64,000 bases of DNA from Scatophagus argus (GCF_020382885.2 NC_058513.1:15277641-15341640), one strand, 5' to 3'; positions 48,101 through 63,100 are shown, counted from the first letter of the stretch. Numbers and translations: made by a program. The notes: generated by a model not told the origin, from the sequence alone.

Positions 48101-51100
48101 TACATTGCATTCTAAATACACAGACAGCTTTGCAGCTGTAACAGCTTCCACTCTTCTGTGAAGGCTTTCCACAAGATTTTGGAGTGTTTCTGTGGGAATT
48201 TTTGTCCATTCATGCAGTAGAGCATTTGTGAGGTCACACACTGATGTTGGAGCAAATGCCTGGCTAGCAATGTTCGTTCCAGTTCACCACAAAGGTGTTG
48301 GATGGGGTTGAGGTCAGGGCTCTGTGTGGGCCAGTCAAGTTCTTCCACACCAAACTCATCCAACCATGTCTTTATGGAGCTTTGCTTTGTGCACTGGGGC
48401 ACAGTCATGCTGGAATAGAAAAGGGCCTTCAACAAACTGTTGCCACAAAGTTGGAAGCATAGCATTGTCCAAAATGTCTTGGTATGCTGAAGCATTAAGA
48501 TTTCCCTCGGCCCCTTCACTGGAAGTCAGGGGCCGAGCCCAAACCCTGAGAAACAGCCCCATAATGAGGTCTGTCTGGATACTTTTGTCTATATAGTGTA
48601 TTTGAATGGGTTAAAATGTGCAAAATCAGCCTTGGGAAGGGAGCATGCAGTAAACACTGATTAATTAGACTGAATTATTACCTACTTCACAAAGTACTAA
48701 ACTCACACAAATGAATTGGTATTTGTTACAAAACCTACATTCACACACACACACACACATGCACTGGTTGGCTCACACAGTATGTGAAGCTGCATAGTGA
48801 TGGCTGCAGGATGAGGAAATGAGGACGCTCAGGCAGGCAGACAAGCAGAGAACGAACTGACCTGCAGGCAATTTGTCTCCACGCCCTGGGAATGGCACAC
48901 AGCATGACAGTGAAGGCACAGGCTGCCAGAGTGGAGAAGAGGCAGAGGTAGAGCACACCCTCCACCCCGTCATAGCACACCCCCACCATCGCATCCAGGT
49001 AGTCCTAAAGAGGTCAAACACGCAACATAACACAAACAAAAAGGCAGAAGCACAAACAAACTGCTTGTACAGGCAGACACTTCCTGTCACTTCCTGTCCT
49101 GCTGGTGTCTGTCGTCTCCAGGAAGACATTTTTGCATCCCACATTCAGTGAGAAGTTAAAATTTATTCATGTAAACTGCGCTGCAGTTTTGAGCCACAAT
49201 AGCAAAGTTCCACTGTGCAGTATACTCACATATATGTCAGTAAGAAAAAAACTGCTCAGAAAAGTGGATCTCATTAAATTTCAAACTCCTTCTGTTTTGA
49301 CTTGCTGTCCTCTCATCCCAGTTCCACTTTTATTTTGATGCTGAAATCCTGCATGGCCACTTACTCTCCTCTTGACCTAGTTGTGCTGCTGTGATGCCAA
49401 TTAGGATAAAGTGAACAAACCTTGTTGAGCCCCCTGCAGTCCAACAGGGCGGTCAGCTGGTGCAGACTGGCCTCTGAAGAGTTGAGCAAATGCTGGATAC
49501 CCAGGAGGTCTCTCTGTGGAGACATCGACAAGCAGTATCACTGAAAAATACTTATTTATACAAGAAAATCCTTCCACTGCTGCTCCCAAAGTAATCTGAC
49601 TCTGTTATACTAAACTCAGAAAAGTTTGGTGATTGTGTGTGTGTGTGCGTGTGTGTGTGTGTGTGTGATACCTCAGCTGTAGGGAACAGAGGCACAGCAA
49701 ACTGCAGCAGACCTTGGATCTGGATCTGCATGGTGGTCAGGGACCTCTGAAAGATGGTTAAAGGCTGCAAACAAGAGAGTGCAGAGTAAAGAGGACGCAA
49801 ATGAAGAATGAATATTGATCTTAATGGAAGTCTTAAGAGAAGCACCATAATGAAAGAACGTAAATCTTCTCTCTCTTTAACTGAGTTATTGTCAAATGAC
49901 ATAATGTGAATGCATTTTCTAAAAGACCGTGCAGACTTCTCGCCCTTCCACAAACTGAAAACACATGGATGAAAGCATAATAGCTTACATAATGGATCGT
50001 ATTTTTCTGTGATTTCATTTGGTAGTTCATTTATTACAGATAAATTAACAGCAAAAACAACAAGTGGGCCAATTAGTCTTGAATACTATGAATGCTGTAA
50101 TCAGAAATCTTAAAAATCAAATAAAAATGGATGTTTGTCACAAAGTATGTGTGTATTAAACACATGCACTAATGAAACACAGGTGGTGGGTATTCATTTG
50201 GTTGGACGTGGAAGTGAGTTACCGAGATATTGGAGCATCCAAAGTGATTTTGTAATTACAGGAGAAAAAGTTGTTAGAGTATCTTCAGCTCAGGCTAACA
50301 GGAGTGCAGTCACGAGTAGCTTAACCTTATTTACTATCATGATTCAGTTGGTATTACTGTGGTTTGGTTTTTCCATCTGCTTTCAGGTTTCGTGAAATTC
50401 TTCTTTTTTAACAGTCAGATTTTGGTCTTTAATCAAATACACTGGGCCTATCAGGCTATGGCTTTGCACAGCAGTGATCTCATATAGATGTCCTATTAAC
50501 GCACGACATGTAGTTTGAGTCTGACTGTGGTCGTGTAGGTTTACGCTCTCACCAACAGGGGGCAAAATAAGCCTCCACAATCAGCCCGACTTGGGTGAAT
50601 AATCACATCCTACCTGAGAGACGGCACCTTCTACCTCATGCCTCTTTTTCAATTCACATTCAAGTATAACCACAAATGAATTAATCTGCCACTTCTCCAA
50701 AGTAAAATTATATCTTCATAGTCACCCAACCTAACAAGCGTAGCCTTGAACCCCCCCAGTGGCCTGTGGCACAGTGTTCAATTGAAACAGGATACGGTCA
50801 ATTACCTTAACCATCCATAAATGTAATTGCTTCCTTTTGATCTGACATATTCTTTCTGGGTTAGCATGACTATACAGGGTCAAACTGCTCCCTGCTTCAC
50901 AATCAGATTTTTTATTTTCGCATGGGTGAGCTTCTTCCGAGCCAAATAAAGTAGGGCAGAGAAAGTAGATGGAGGAAGACAGTAAAGAAAAGGAGAAGCA
51001 ATGACGACGATAAGAATAGAAAAAGAAGCTGTGGTAAGAAGCAGCAGTGATGCCCAGAGCCATGAAACACAAGTGCACAAAGGGTGGAACTGCAGGGCAC

Positions 51101-54100
51101 TGCTGCGGTTCAAGCTGAGAATACATCAGAGACATGAAAGAGAAAGAGAGGGAGAGCTTGTATGTTTGCCAATCAGTGTGAATTCATGTATCCGCCAGCT
51201 TGCTTGTGAACTTTGCACCTGTTGGGTATCAGTGTGGCAGAGAAAGGAGTGCTGACTTTGTTTACCAGGCAGGGTGACAGTTGTGTGCCCTCTGCTGCTG
51301 TGCTCTTGTTATCCTCAGGGCATGTCTACAGGAGCCAGATAATAAGATCTGAGCTCCGCTGGGCCACAGCTTGCAGAAATTGACTTCTCCGCTGACTGAT
51401 GTCAGAGGAGAAGTCAGCGATGTTACCCACAGTCCCTGCTCTCTGAAGAGTAACCTCACAGAACTTCAGAAAACAAGGACAAAGAAGATTCACCAAATTG
51501 CTTCATCTAGTATGCCATTTTATCGCCTTCGTCTCAGCAGCAGAGCGCCATTTTTGGCATGTTTTGGCTTGTTTGCTGGATGCGGGCAAAAGAATGAAGA
51601 AATAAAGGAGAAAGAGACAGTGCTGAAGCGACATTCCAGGCTTGTGAGGTGAAGTGAGGATGTAAATCAGATGGACAGGCTGAACAGAAAGAGTGAGTAA
51701 CAGAAACGAGGCTTGAGGGGAAGAGAAATGAACTTCCCATCACGTGCAGATTTTTATACATTACAGGTCAAAAGATGTCAAGACATTAAGTCTAAAAATG
51801 AACGAAACGCCTTTGTTGATGATGAAGTTTTAAGAAGTTAACTGTTTACACCGAATCTTAACACACTCTAAATACTGACCGAAATGTATGTATAGCATCA
51901 AGTATCAAAAACTGATTTGATTTAATCAGTTACTTCCTGATTGAAATCAGGAAACATTTAAAGCACTTTGATCAAACTTTCTATTTCCCACTGATGTATT
52001 TTGTTGTCCATTCTGCCCCATTTTCCATTTTCCCCCATGTACAGTATATATTCCCTAAATTCCAAGTCCTTTATTCATTTTGTTGGTCTAAAATAAGTCA
52101 AATATGAGTATACTGAGTGCAAACATACTTCAGTCTGCCCGTCAATGTTCCCAAATCCCAGAAAAATAGTCCTCAGAGGTAACTAATGTCCAGCTAAATC
52201 AATACCTGGCTTTAACTGACACATTTAGATGTCATGTGACCTGCAATTCACCAAACTAATGTTGACTAAGTGGCATCAGGCATCATTTAGTAGGAACTCA
52301 CGGCATCCTGTTTCCTACCTGCTGGAAGGGGTTGGAGAGAGTCTGGTTGCAGTAAAGATAGTAATGAACAATATCTGTGAAAAGCACAAACAGGAAAAAA
52401 AAGAAAAAGCTGATTAAATGCATTTCCAAGCATAATTTCTTTACTTAACTAAAGTGCAATTAGTGTCCACAGCTTTATGCTCTATTAACTACAGCTCCAT
52501 TAAGGCAACATTATTTGTATCACTCATGCTGACACTCACCGGCGCCGATGATACCCTTTGTTTGGCTCAGGAGGTACTTGTCAGGAGACACGCAGAAATC
52601 ACTGGTGCCCTGAAATAAAGCAGCAGACGTGTGAGAGCCGCGAACGGACAAACGAAATCAGGAGGTTTAAAAGCAGAAATTCAAGAGGGACCATTCAGAG
52701 AGGTAATGAATTAGACTGTCAAATAATAAGTACTGAGTACCTGTCATTAATGGTGCACTGACACTCTGAAAGTCTTCCTGACAAGGCCGAATAATAACTA
52801 TGACTATCATCCTTATCGCTTCTCGACACAAAGGGGAAAATAAAGAGGACGGGTTGCTCTTTCAATCCCCTTTAACGTGTCTAGACAGGAATACTTTTCT
52901 ATTCCGTCACTCACAACCAATTTTACTCCACCGCACAGTGCTAACAAGAAACCTGCCTTGGCAAAATAACAAAAGTGAGGAGCGGTGGTCTCTTCTGAAC
53001 TGTGCTGCCTGAATGTTAAATGTCCCCTGGGCTCAGGACAAGCACACTGCGTGTAGCTCAGCCTCCTCTATGGGGGTGGCTAATGAGCCCCGTGTACAGA
53101 TGAGATAAAGCAAGCAGAGTTCCCTGAACAAACCCAAGCTAGTTTGCTGGAAATGAGGGACACTGTGGAGCTCTGAAACTTGAGAGGAAGTTTTGTTAGC
53201 ATTCCTGAAGGGAAAGCAGTGAGAACGCGGAGATCTGATTACCCACTGTCTGTAATTAAGTGTTCTGAGAACGGGGTGCATTCATTATGCATTCATTTAT
53301 TGTTAACTAAGGCGCCAATGTATCTGTAGCCCCTCGCCAACCCACCCACACGCACACATGAAATTTGAAGATTCCCATGCAGACACACAAACATCTGCAG
53401 CCAAGCATCCGACAGTAGCATCTGTCAACACAGAGCCACACACGAAGATCCTCAGAAGGACAAACACACTCTCTGCACACTGGCATGCAGGTTTGTTGTG
53501 TGACATCATTAGAGCACAGCAACCAAACTTCTCCTCTAAAGTGGGACACAGCAGTCTGGCAGCAAAAAACATCATCACTGGCTCAGGCCTCAGTCAGCTC
53601 GGTGAGAGTGAAGTAAGAGCTGGCAAGTCCCAAGCTCCTGTTCTCCTCAACAGTGCAAAACCATTAAAGCCAGTTGATGTTGAAAGTTGCACACAGGTGT
53701 GAATGCCTGCTTCTTTTAAGCCCGTAATAGACTGAACAACTCATCTAGCGTTTGCTATAATGTGTAGCCGCTGAAAGCCCCAAAAAGAAAATGGTTGACT
53801 GGTGTTTATTTCATACATCAAGCCATAAGTCAGAGTTAAACTACAACTCCAAAACTAAATTGAAAAAAAAGAGCAAAATCCTAAGAATTGTCAGCTTGGA
53901 TCGAAGCAAAATCTTTCAGAACAATTGAAAAGAGAGATTTCTGTTTTATATCTTTGGATTTTAAGTTTATAGTCTGAATGATTAATCAAAAAAAAAAAAC
54001 CAACCCTGACAGCCCACTAGCATTATGTCTAATGGGCAGAAAAATGCCATTTGTTATTCAGAGCAGAGCAGAGCAGACTGTCCTGAGTCACAGAGCAGAA

Positions 54101-57100
54101 CATCCACACAGGTACAAACACACGTTGTATAACCTTCATGTGGGCAGGTCACACACACACTCCTGTACCACTACTTTATGGGCACAAACTCATACATTTG
54201 TTCACACACAAAAGTGACATCCAAAGGAGCAAATCAAGAAATCTGAGTGCTTACTTCACAACTGTTTGTATCCCTGCCTGACTAATTGCTGGCTCTTTTT
54301 AGGCTCAGGTGATGTTTGCTCTCGAGCAGACTAAAGGCAGAATGGACGTCAAACATAGAGTCCAGTCAGGGTCAGCCTTAGCCAAACACCACGTGACACG
54401 CAGGTTATGCAATGGGCCGACGTAGCCACGATTTTGCAACACACACCGAGAGGACAAAATGTGAAAATGATTCCTGTGAAGCAACGGCAGTCAGGCCAAA
54501 TCACTCATCAAGTGCAGATGCAGAACACAGGGAGCCAAGTCACAACTAACTTTGATCTGGAATAAAATATCTCAACAACTGCTGGTCAAATTGTAAAATT
54601 TTGCATATTAAATATTCATGGTCCCCACAGGATCATTTCCCAATGGTTATGATTTTCCCATGTCATGAATGCATTCAGAAAAATAATGGTGGCCAAATGG
54701 TGGATATTTACTGTCTTCCCATATCAGGAATGTAATTTAAGATCTCTACAACTTTAAGACCCAAAGTCCATAACTTTTTTTCACCTTAGTTTTATATTGT
54801 AGTTTCATGATCATGATTAATCCATTTTTTCCCACCAAAATGACATTTAAAAGTAGGACTGAAATTAATGCAACTTTATAAAAGTAAACAGCATCCAATC
54901 AATTTCTAAGGCCTTTTAAGCCTTAGTCTTAGAAACCCTGCCTCAGGACAGATCATTATTTATTTATTTGAGTTATTTCATTTCATTGTCCTGACCTACA
55001 ATGAAAAACACTGGATGCGTTCATGCTCCTCAGAGGCTCCCTGAGACTAAGCTCTCAACTTGTTACTGAACATTCATGAATATTTATGATTTTTGATTTT
55101 GGTGATCTCATTTCTTTTCCTATAGCAGGATCCTTACACCCACATTTCCACCTGCGCACAACATAAATCTGTCATAGTGTAGCAGATAAACTGAACTTTG
55201 AATCATCTACATGTTTGTTGAAAAGTTCTTCATTTTGCAGTCTATTGAACTCTGCATGCTTTTCCCGTGTGTCACATCATAAGGAATCCAACATTGATCC
55301 AGCAAACGGAGACCGAGGAGAGTGCAGATTTGTAAAGGAGACATTAAACCGGTAGATGAAAAAAGAAGACGGAGTCAGAGACTCATGTGTAGCAACTGAA
55401 CGCACCTCCTGCTGCTCTCTACCCGGTGCTCATTATCTCTTACTTAAGTTCACACGTGTTAACAGTCCTCTGCAGCCTTGAGACAAAACACAACATCCAA
55501 CAACAAACCTGAGAAAAACGGCATCATGCCTGAGGCAGGTGAGTCGAGCACCGGTGCTCAACCATCTGATCTTCATTCTTTCAAGTATATATTCACTTAT
55601 CACTCTAACCCACACCCTTGAGGTCATTTAAACTTTGTGTTTTTAGAAGAAAAAGAAGAAGAAGAATCAGCTTTATTAACAATATATATTTTTACATATG
55701 CACACTGAATTCGTCTTCTGCATTTGACCCGTCCTTAGTTGAACACACACATGCAACACCCGGCAAATTACATGCAGTGAAACACACACAGGAACAGTGG
55801 GCAGCATCATATTGGGGGTTAAGTGCCTTGCTCAAGGGCACATCAGCCCGCTAATTTTTCCTGCCCGTCCAGTGGGGGAATCGAACCAGTGACCCTCCGA
55901 TCACAAGCCGCTTCTCCATCCTCTCGGCCACGGCTGCCCCCCGTTTTTTTATGTGTCAGTCCATAACAGAGCAAAATACAAATTATTCACCTTTTCAGCA
56001 GGATAGACTTTAAAAGCCACGACTGGATCCCAGTTGTCACAATCCTTGACTTTGAATCAAGTTGTTCATGCTTGTATAACGATGCTGACAAGGTGTGGAT
56101 TTGGGATTTTGTTCTTTTGTTGGTATATTTTTGGAGGTGTGCCGTTTCACAGCACAGATCAAAAGCGCATGAGGTGACAGAAAGACAAACCAAAAGCAGA
56201 GGTTGAGATTGGGCAGTCAGATGACACTGAATTGCTGCAATGTGTTTCTAGCTCACACACATTTTACTGAGATTAATTTAAATTTAGGCTAAAAAATTAG
56301 ATTAAAGCAGGAGAGGCTGGAAAGGCCCTGGATTAGTGGCTATGCAGCAAATGCATGCAGTCATTTGGATGGGAATTGTTTTCCATCCTTTTGTAATGAC
56401 ACTCTGTAGATCTTTTAGAAGCATTGGTGTATAAATGCAGGTGTATGCACATGTGCAGCAGTGTATAATCTTCTCCTTCACACTCACAAACTGAAACACA
56501 TTTATCAAGTGCAGTGTGCGTGTAGGTAAATCAATTTATCACCACTGTCAGGCAAGACAAGAACTGATTGCAGGCCAGTTTATGCTGGTTTACATTGGAG
56601 TACGTCAGCCAGTGACGGGTGAGAAAACGAAGCAGCTCACCACAGCAGTGGCCAGGTCAGCTCCCAGGGAAGTCCAGCTGAGGACCAGCGTCAGCACTCC
56701 GAACACCATCATCCTGCAGGGACACAAAGAAACAGCAAGTTCAGAGTGCAGCTCGGGACAATAATCATTGAGTCAAATGCAGATTGACTGAAAACCTCAG
56801 CCAGCAGGATGTGATGGTTTGGGAAAGCTGGGCATTTATCAGAATGAAGTGGAGTTAGTCATTTGTCGAGCCTGAAACCCAATGATTAATGATTTACAAC
56901 ACTTATTCCACATTGCCTTAAGTTCTTTCCAATAATCTGTACTGATTGTAAAGGCTGCCGTTAATTAATTAACATTGTCAGAAAAGTGGAGAGAACCCAG
57001 GGTCATTTTTTAGGACCCAGGGTCATAATATAGTATTTACAGTATTGTATGTTATTCTCCTCACTGCCCAGAGGTGGTGCTGTTTGTGTGTTTCTTTATT

Positions 57101-60100
57101 CTGTTTCTGGAGCCGCAGGAGGTTGATGGTCATTGGTGGGTACGTAAATTGATCGGCCTTTTAAAACGGAGCTGTCAGCATCTGCGATGAACTCCATTTT
57201 CTCCCTGTCTCCCAACATGACCCAGCTGATTGTGATTCATGTGCGAACTTCGTACTGCAGAAACCTTCGAGCTGGATATATTTTTGTAAATACCATAAAT
57301 AGTCCTGTGCTAGCAAGCAGTTCAGCTAATGGTACAGGTGGGAAGCCCTTTCATTTTGCTTCATTTTTTCTCTTCAGGTCACTGAACTGGATTTTCTTTT
57401 GTTTTATTTTGTGAACAAGGGAAGTTAGCCCTGGCTTTAACTAGATCGTTTTTGTTTGCTATTTTGCTCTATGCTCATCCTGACATTTTCTTGATTTTAT
57501 TGCAAGATAAATTGAAAGATAAACCCATTTTGCTTTGGACTGCATTTTGTTGTGAACTGGTCGCTCCGAGGGAGCTGGGGAAAGGGAACTTCATTGTTGT
57601 GCCATGCACAGCTTCCCCCTTGGCTGAACGTAACAGTTGATATTGCAAAACTGCTACTAAACAGATGCTGCTTTATAGATAATAATATTCATTTAAAGTT
57701 GTGTTTGTGTACATCTTAAGTCCAACATTCACTCTCTCTTTGCTCTTATTTGTACTCCATCAACACAAACATACTTCAGGGATTGTAGCTGCTAAATGCT
57801 GCACAATGTTCCTCTGCCTTGTGTGAACTAGACGCCAACTAAGGCCTGGCATTTGAGAGGTTGTATCAAAACAGGAAACTGCAAGCTGGGAATATCAAAA
57901 CAATGTGTTGAAACATGTTATAAAGGTCTGTAGTGCAAGGTACAAGTGGCAGAGGTGCTGATAATGGGTTCGTCACCACAAATGAGTCCTTTAACATCCA
58001 AGTACCATAGTATTAGCAGTAGTAATTTAAAATTTCATAAACATGAAAGAAATACCACAATGTAGGATGCAGGACCAAATGTAATATACAGGGATAACAA
58101 ATGTGTGGGCCATCTCAAAACTAAAGCACAAAAAGCTGAAACTGTGTTAATGTCGTTATCAGCAGCCTACAGAGGGAGTACAGTGTCACAAATAGAGCTA
58201 TTTTCACAACAGTCTCTACCATTGAAAGGAAATGGAGTGAGCCCCGAGGGTCAGGAGTGGTGAGCTCATTGGCTTGTCATCAACAGAAAAAGTCAGAGGT
58301 TATGTTTATTACTGTGGGAGCTGATTCTGCAGCCATAACACGCAGCTGCAGAGCTGCGGCTTTATGAACCGAGGAACGAGCATCAGAGCATATCCACTCC
58401 GCTGGCATACATTCGATTACGGCCCCCTGGGTGGATGGCTGCTCCCTGCACCCATAAGAACATAAAAATGTGGTTTTGTTTTTCCAGTGGGCTCCCTCCC
58501 CGATGGTCTCATGGTTACAGAAAATGACATCAGAGACATGACACAATGAAGGGGGAGAGATGGGAAGATTTGGACGAGCATTTCTGCATGGAGGGGACGT
58601 GCCTGTCTGTGTGTGTATGCAATAAGACAGAAGATCAATGCCTATTAAAAGATGAACACTGGTCCTATCATATATCGTCTCTCGTTAGGTGAAATAATCT
58701 CCAGGGAATCTGATGAGCTCCTGCTGATATAAATATTGTCGCATTTTCCTGATATTCCGCTTACAGCATGTCAACCCACGTTTACATTTAATTTGGGTAT
58801 GCGTGTCCAGGCCCAGGCCACCTTTCAACACACTGAGTGTGCTGAGAAGATACCGAGTTCCCAACACCGAATTTACAAGCCACCTCTTGTCCGAACTCAT
58901 TCTTCCTGTATCTTTTATTCCCAGTTCCTTACTCTCTCTGTTCCCTCACCACTCTCTCCCATATCTTTTCTCTGCCTTCTGCCACCCTCTTTATCTCCTT
59001 CCTTCTTTTGGATACAAAGCCCCTCTCACAAGCCCTGACACTTACCAAGGAAACAGATAAGGACTCTGTGAATTCTTGCTTTCTTTCCTATCTTGATTTT
59101 AAAATGGAAAGCAAAAGTTGCTCCACTGTCTTACTGGTTCAGGGTGGTTTGCCACAGTAATGTTCGTATGTTTCTCCATACGGTTGCATGGAAAGCTGCC
59201 CAGTATCTTTTCTGAGAACAATACATAAGTACGTACTAAATGTTTCCATACATTTTTGCTATTTTTGTCTCTACCACTTGTTTGTGTGCATGTATCTATC
59301 ACACATACATTTATGGAAGTGTTTCCCAACCACTGGCAATCTGGGGGGTGGGTATCACATATTTGGACTTTTACATATTTTATGGTTTATTTGTTTTTTT
59401 TTCTTGAGAAATACTCATCACCTCATTAAGCTCCTAAACATCTGCTCCAATGAAACAAATTGAGCAGGGAAAATATGTCTGTGAACTGCTCTCAGATGTT
59501 TATTGCTTTGTTTTAAAAGGTCATGAGCTAAAAAGGTTGGGAACCACACAGCTGATGTGTCTGCCAGGTCGTGTCTATTTGACAACTTGTTGTTGCAGAG
59601 TTTGTGACACTGGACTGCATGAGATTCTTTAACTCTGACACTGGATGACTGGATAAATGGGATAAATGCCCTCTGATCGCCCCCTCAGTGCTGGCAGGTC
59701 ACATCCAGACCAAGTGCAACTGTATTCGGTTTTGTGCTCTGGTGAGCAAAGGGGATTTGCTGAGCTACACGGAATAACAGCAAATCGGGTGTAAACCTGA
59801 CGCAAAGCACATCAAGTGAAAAAGTCACAGAGGCCAGCGAGCAGGGCAAATACACCCACCAAGGATGAGGTCAAGTCACTCTGAGTTAAATCAGTGGGGG
59901 GAAGATATTCTTGTTAGCTGAAAAAAAAGAAAGAAAAAAGCTGAAGTCTTTTGCTGTTAACTGCGATAATATCAATGCAAAAGATATGGAAAGTGATGGC
60001 TTTCTATATGATTATACAAAGCACTGTTGTACTATATGTGTCAATTAAAACCAAGTGAAATGTAAGTGATGTGACCTTCAAAGCACAAACGCAGGAGACA

Positions 60101-63100
60101 TGGGAACATATCACCAATTAGTTTGCCATAATAACATCATTCACTTAACTTCTAATTTTGGCATCACAGACACCATTAGGCCAAACAGAATGCACATCAT
60201 CATACTGTGTTCATGTGTCTAAAGCAAATCATAACGGCTTCCTCAGATTGTGTCTTTGACTTGCAATCGAGATAAAACTGGACACATGGACTTAAATCAC
60301 GTAATGATCGTTTGGCTCCTTTCCTAACAGCACAATTGTTAGTGGTTTGTGTGCTCACTATATACTGACTTCATGTATACTAGAAGAAATTGTATCCTTG
60401 TCATATCACTTTACAGCACTGTGCAATCTCCTCAAAGTCTTAGCTTTAGCTTCAGTTGATATGATGATGACCATTCAGCTTCTTTTCAAATTAACAATCT
60501 GTTTTGACCTGGATTTGCAGCTATTCAACTGTGGCCCTGCTCCTCCAGCTGACTCAATGAATACTAAAGTGACTCATCTCCACACATATGATTTCTGCAT
60601 TTAGTAAACCATGTAGACCATGTTAAAAGGTCATATACCGGTATATATACATTTGCACACGCACGCACCCACACGCACTGAACTTCAGAAGCACAAGTGC
60701 ATTTCCCTGTGGCACACCATAAATATATGGTTAAACAGGTTAACTTTGAGCTTTGAAAAGGCTGAATTTTGAGAAGGTTGAGCCCTTTCTTCCTCAACAG
60801 AATTCAAAGCATTTCACTGTCATGAAGTTTATATGTTGCACATCTATATTATTCTCCAGGTATTTCCACAATGGTAGTGGGACTGAAATGAACTGAAGTT
60901 ACTGGTTTCTTCTGTAAAACTGTTTTACACCCGGGGCTTCTACTACCACCTCCTTTCTGCAGGCAGTAAATATATAGATTTTTCTTCCATTTCCGTTTAC
61001 TTTAATTTTGTTTAATTATAATTTCAGCGAATCCCAGTCATTAAATGACAATTCTTCTTGTTCATGCAATCTTGCAATCTGTAACACTGAGCTTGGAAAT
61101 GGGCTTATGTTGTACGTACATCGTGACATTTTAAGGTTCAAGTCACCCAAAAGATGCAGTGTTTTGTATTCAAGCTCTGAAATGTCAGTTGTCTGAGATT
61201 TCTGCTGATAACAATGGAGGTGCATGGAAAATTTGTTTTGCAGTGGTGAAAAATTCTGCAGCAACACAAACCAAGAACAAACACACAAAAAAATCCAGAT
61301 AAGAAACGCTGACAGGGAGGTCTTTGGATAGCTCTCCCTCTCACACGTGTGGGCGTATCTTCTTGTCTAAGCTGTTACTGTGTGTCACGTTAACTTCGAG
61401 CCAGCCAGTTATAAGCACCAGGAAGAGTCGGTAGGCCCTCGGAGTGTAATCTGCTCCCGAAAGCCTCCAACCACTTCCACTCCGCTGGAAGAGGGCCTGC
61501 CTTGGGAGGGCAGACACTCTTGACACTGACTCATCTTGTGTGTGCAGAGTGGTGGGAGGATGAGGTGGGGGTGGGTTTGTGGTTAGTGGGGCAATTTTAG
61601 TGCGGCTCACACCCTGAACTGACTGATTGAGAGAGACGGAGTGAAGCTCTGCTGGATGAATGGAAGGTGGATTTCATGCCCTGTGAAAGCTCCTTTACAG
61701 CAGGAAGAAAAATAAATAAATAAAATAACATTCCAGGGGAGATGGATACACTTAAGCTAAGGAGATTAAATAAAAGCAGAGACACTACTTGGATACACTG
61801 TGCTGTACCATACATACAGTACAGAGCTTGTGTGCAATGTATCATCATTTGTCATATTTCGGTTTAACTTGTATTATGATGTGTGGGAGCGTTTTTATAT
61901 AATTCTGTCATCCCAACATCCCATTTCATTGAAATTTACTTCACTCCTTGCCTGTTTTTAAAACAAAAAATATACTGATTCGATTACTGTTTCCTACCTA
62001 AATGTAATCTAGATTACATTATGTTTGGTTATGTTTTGATATACCCAGCCTTTATTTTCTTTCTTTTTTTTTTTTGCTTTCTTGTCACTCCTAAAAGATA
62101 AAGTCAATAAAATATTGATCTGGGAAAAAAGGTCTAAAAATACAAAGCTGAATAATTAATGACATGCCATACAAGAGTCCGTATGCAGTGCGGTGTGTCT
62201 GTTATCGAATGTAATTCATGACTGAAGCTGTTTAAAGCAGGTCGAGTGTTAAATTGGAATAACAATCATCAGGAAGTTACATTGCTGATAAAATCAAATG
62301 GCTCAGCTCACATCTGTCCACAGCTCTCCTGTCCAATTTGTAGAGCAAAGCTATTGAGACGGCAACACTCTAAGCGAATTCAACCTACCACTGGCAAAGC
62401 TAAAAGGGCAAATGGTGAAACACAAGAGAACTATCAGGGCAGTGTTTGCACAAGGACGTGATCCAACACTTAGCTGCCTCGTTCACTGGCAATTTCCCAC
62501 GGGAAGAGAAGAAACTGCTGCCTCCAGTTCCCTCCGTCTACATCAATTTATGCTAATTCTAAACAAAAACTAAAGGTATCGTATCTGTTGTTCCTGTTTG
62601 ATATAAAGGATTAAAGCAAAGCAAAGCATGGATCATGTTGCTCTTGTAAATAGAGACACCAGTTTTTAAAGCTTTCAGCCTCTTCGGTGCAGGTGGTCTT
62701 TCATATCTACATCAGATTAACTGGAAGAAAAACTTGAGGTTCGGTCTGGGTTTAGCCATGAAGAAGAACAAGTTTTTTTGCCATTAAAAATTGCACGAAA
62801 TGAACAAAAGTATTGGGACGTATCTCTTAATTATTCAGTTCAGTGTGGCATGGGGTCATGTTTTGGGGTTGGGCTCAGTCCCTGACTTCCAGTGAAGCCA
62901 AGTCTTAATGTTTCAGCATACCAAGATATTTTGGACAATGCTTCCAACTTTGTGGCAACCGTTTGAAGAAGACCCTTCTCTAATCTAACATGACTTTTCA
63001 TCCATAAAAACAATGATTAGATGAGTTTGGTATGAAAGAACTTGACTGGCCTGCAGAGAGCTCTGACCTCAACCGCCCCCCCACCCCCCCAATCACCTTT

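Larger units (their letters stand above)
52610..56640. other. ttyh2 intron (4.0 kb)
   Basis: Holds copy D of the GTTAGCATGC repeat family and a SINE. No extra exon was recognised. Confidence 0.65.

Noticed and set aside
58280..58546. Minus-strand frame of 88 codons in a ttyh2 intron
   Set aside because: No recognisable motif, no splice sites in phase with ttyh2, and overlapping frames of equal size on the same strand.
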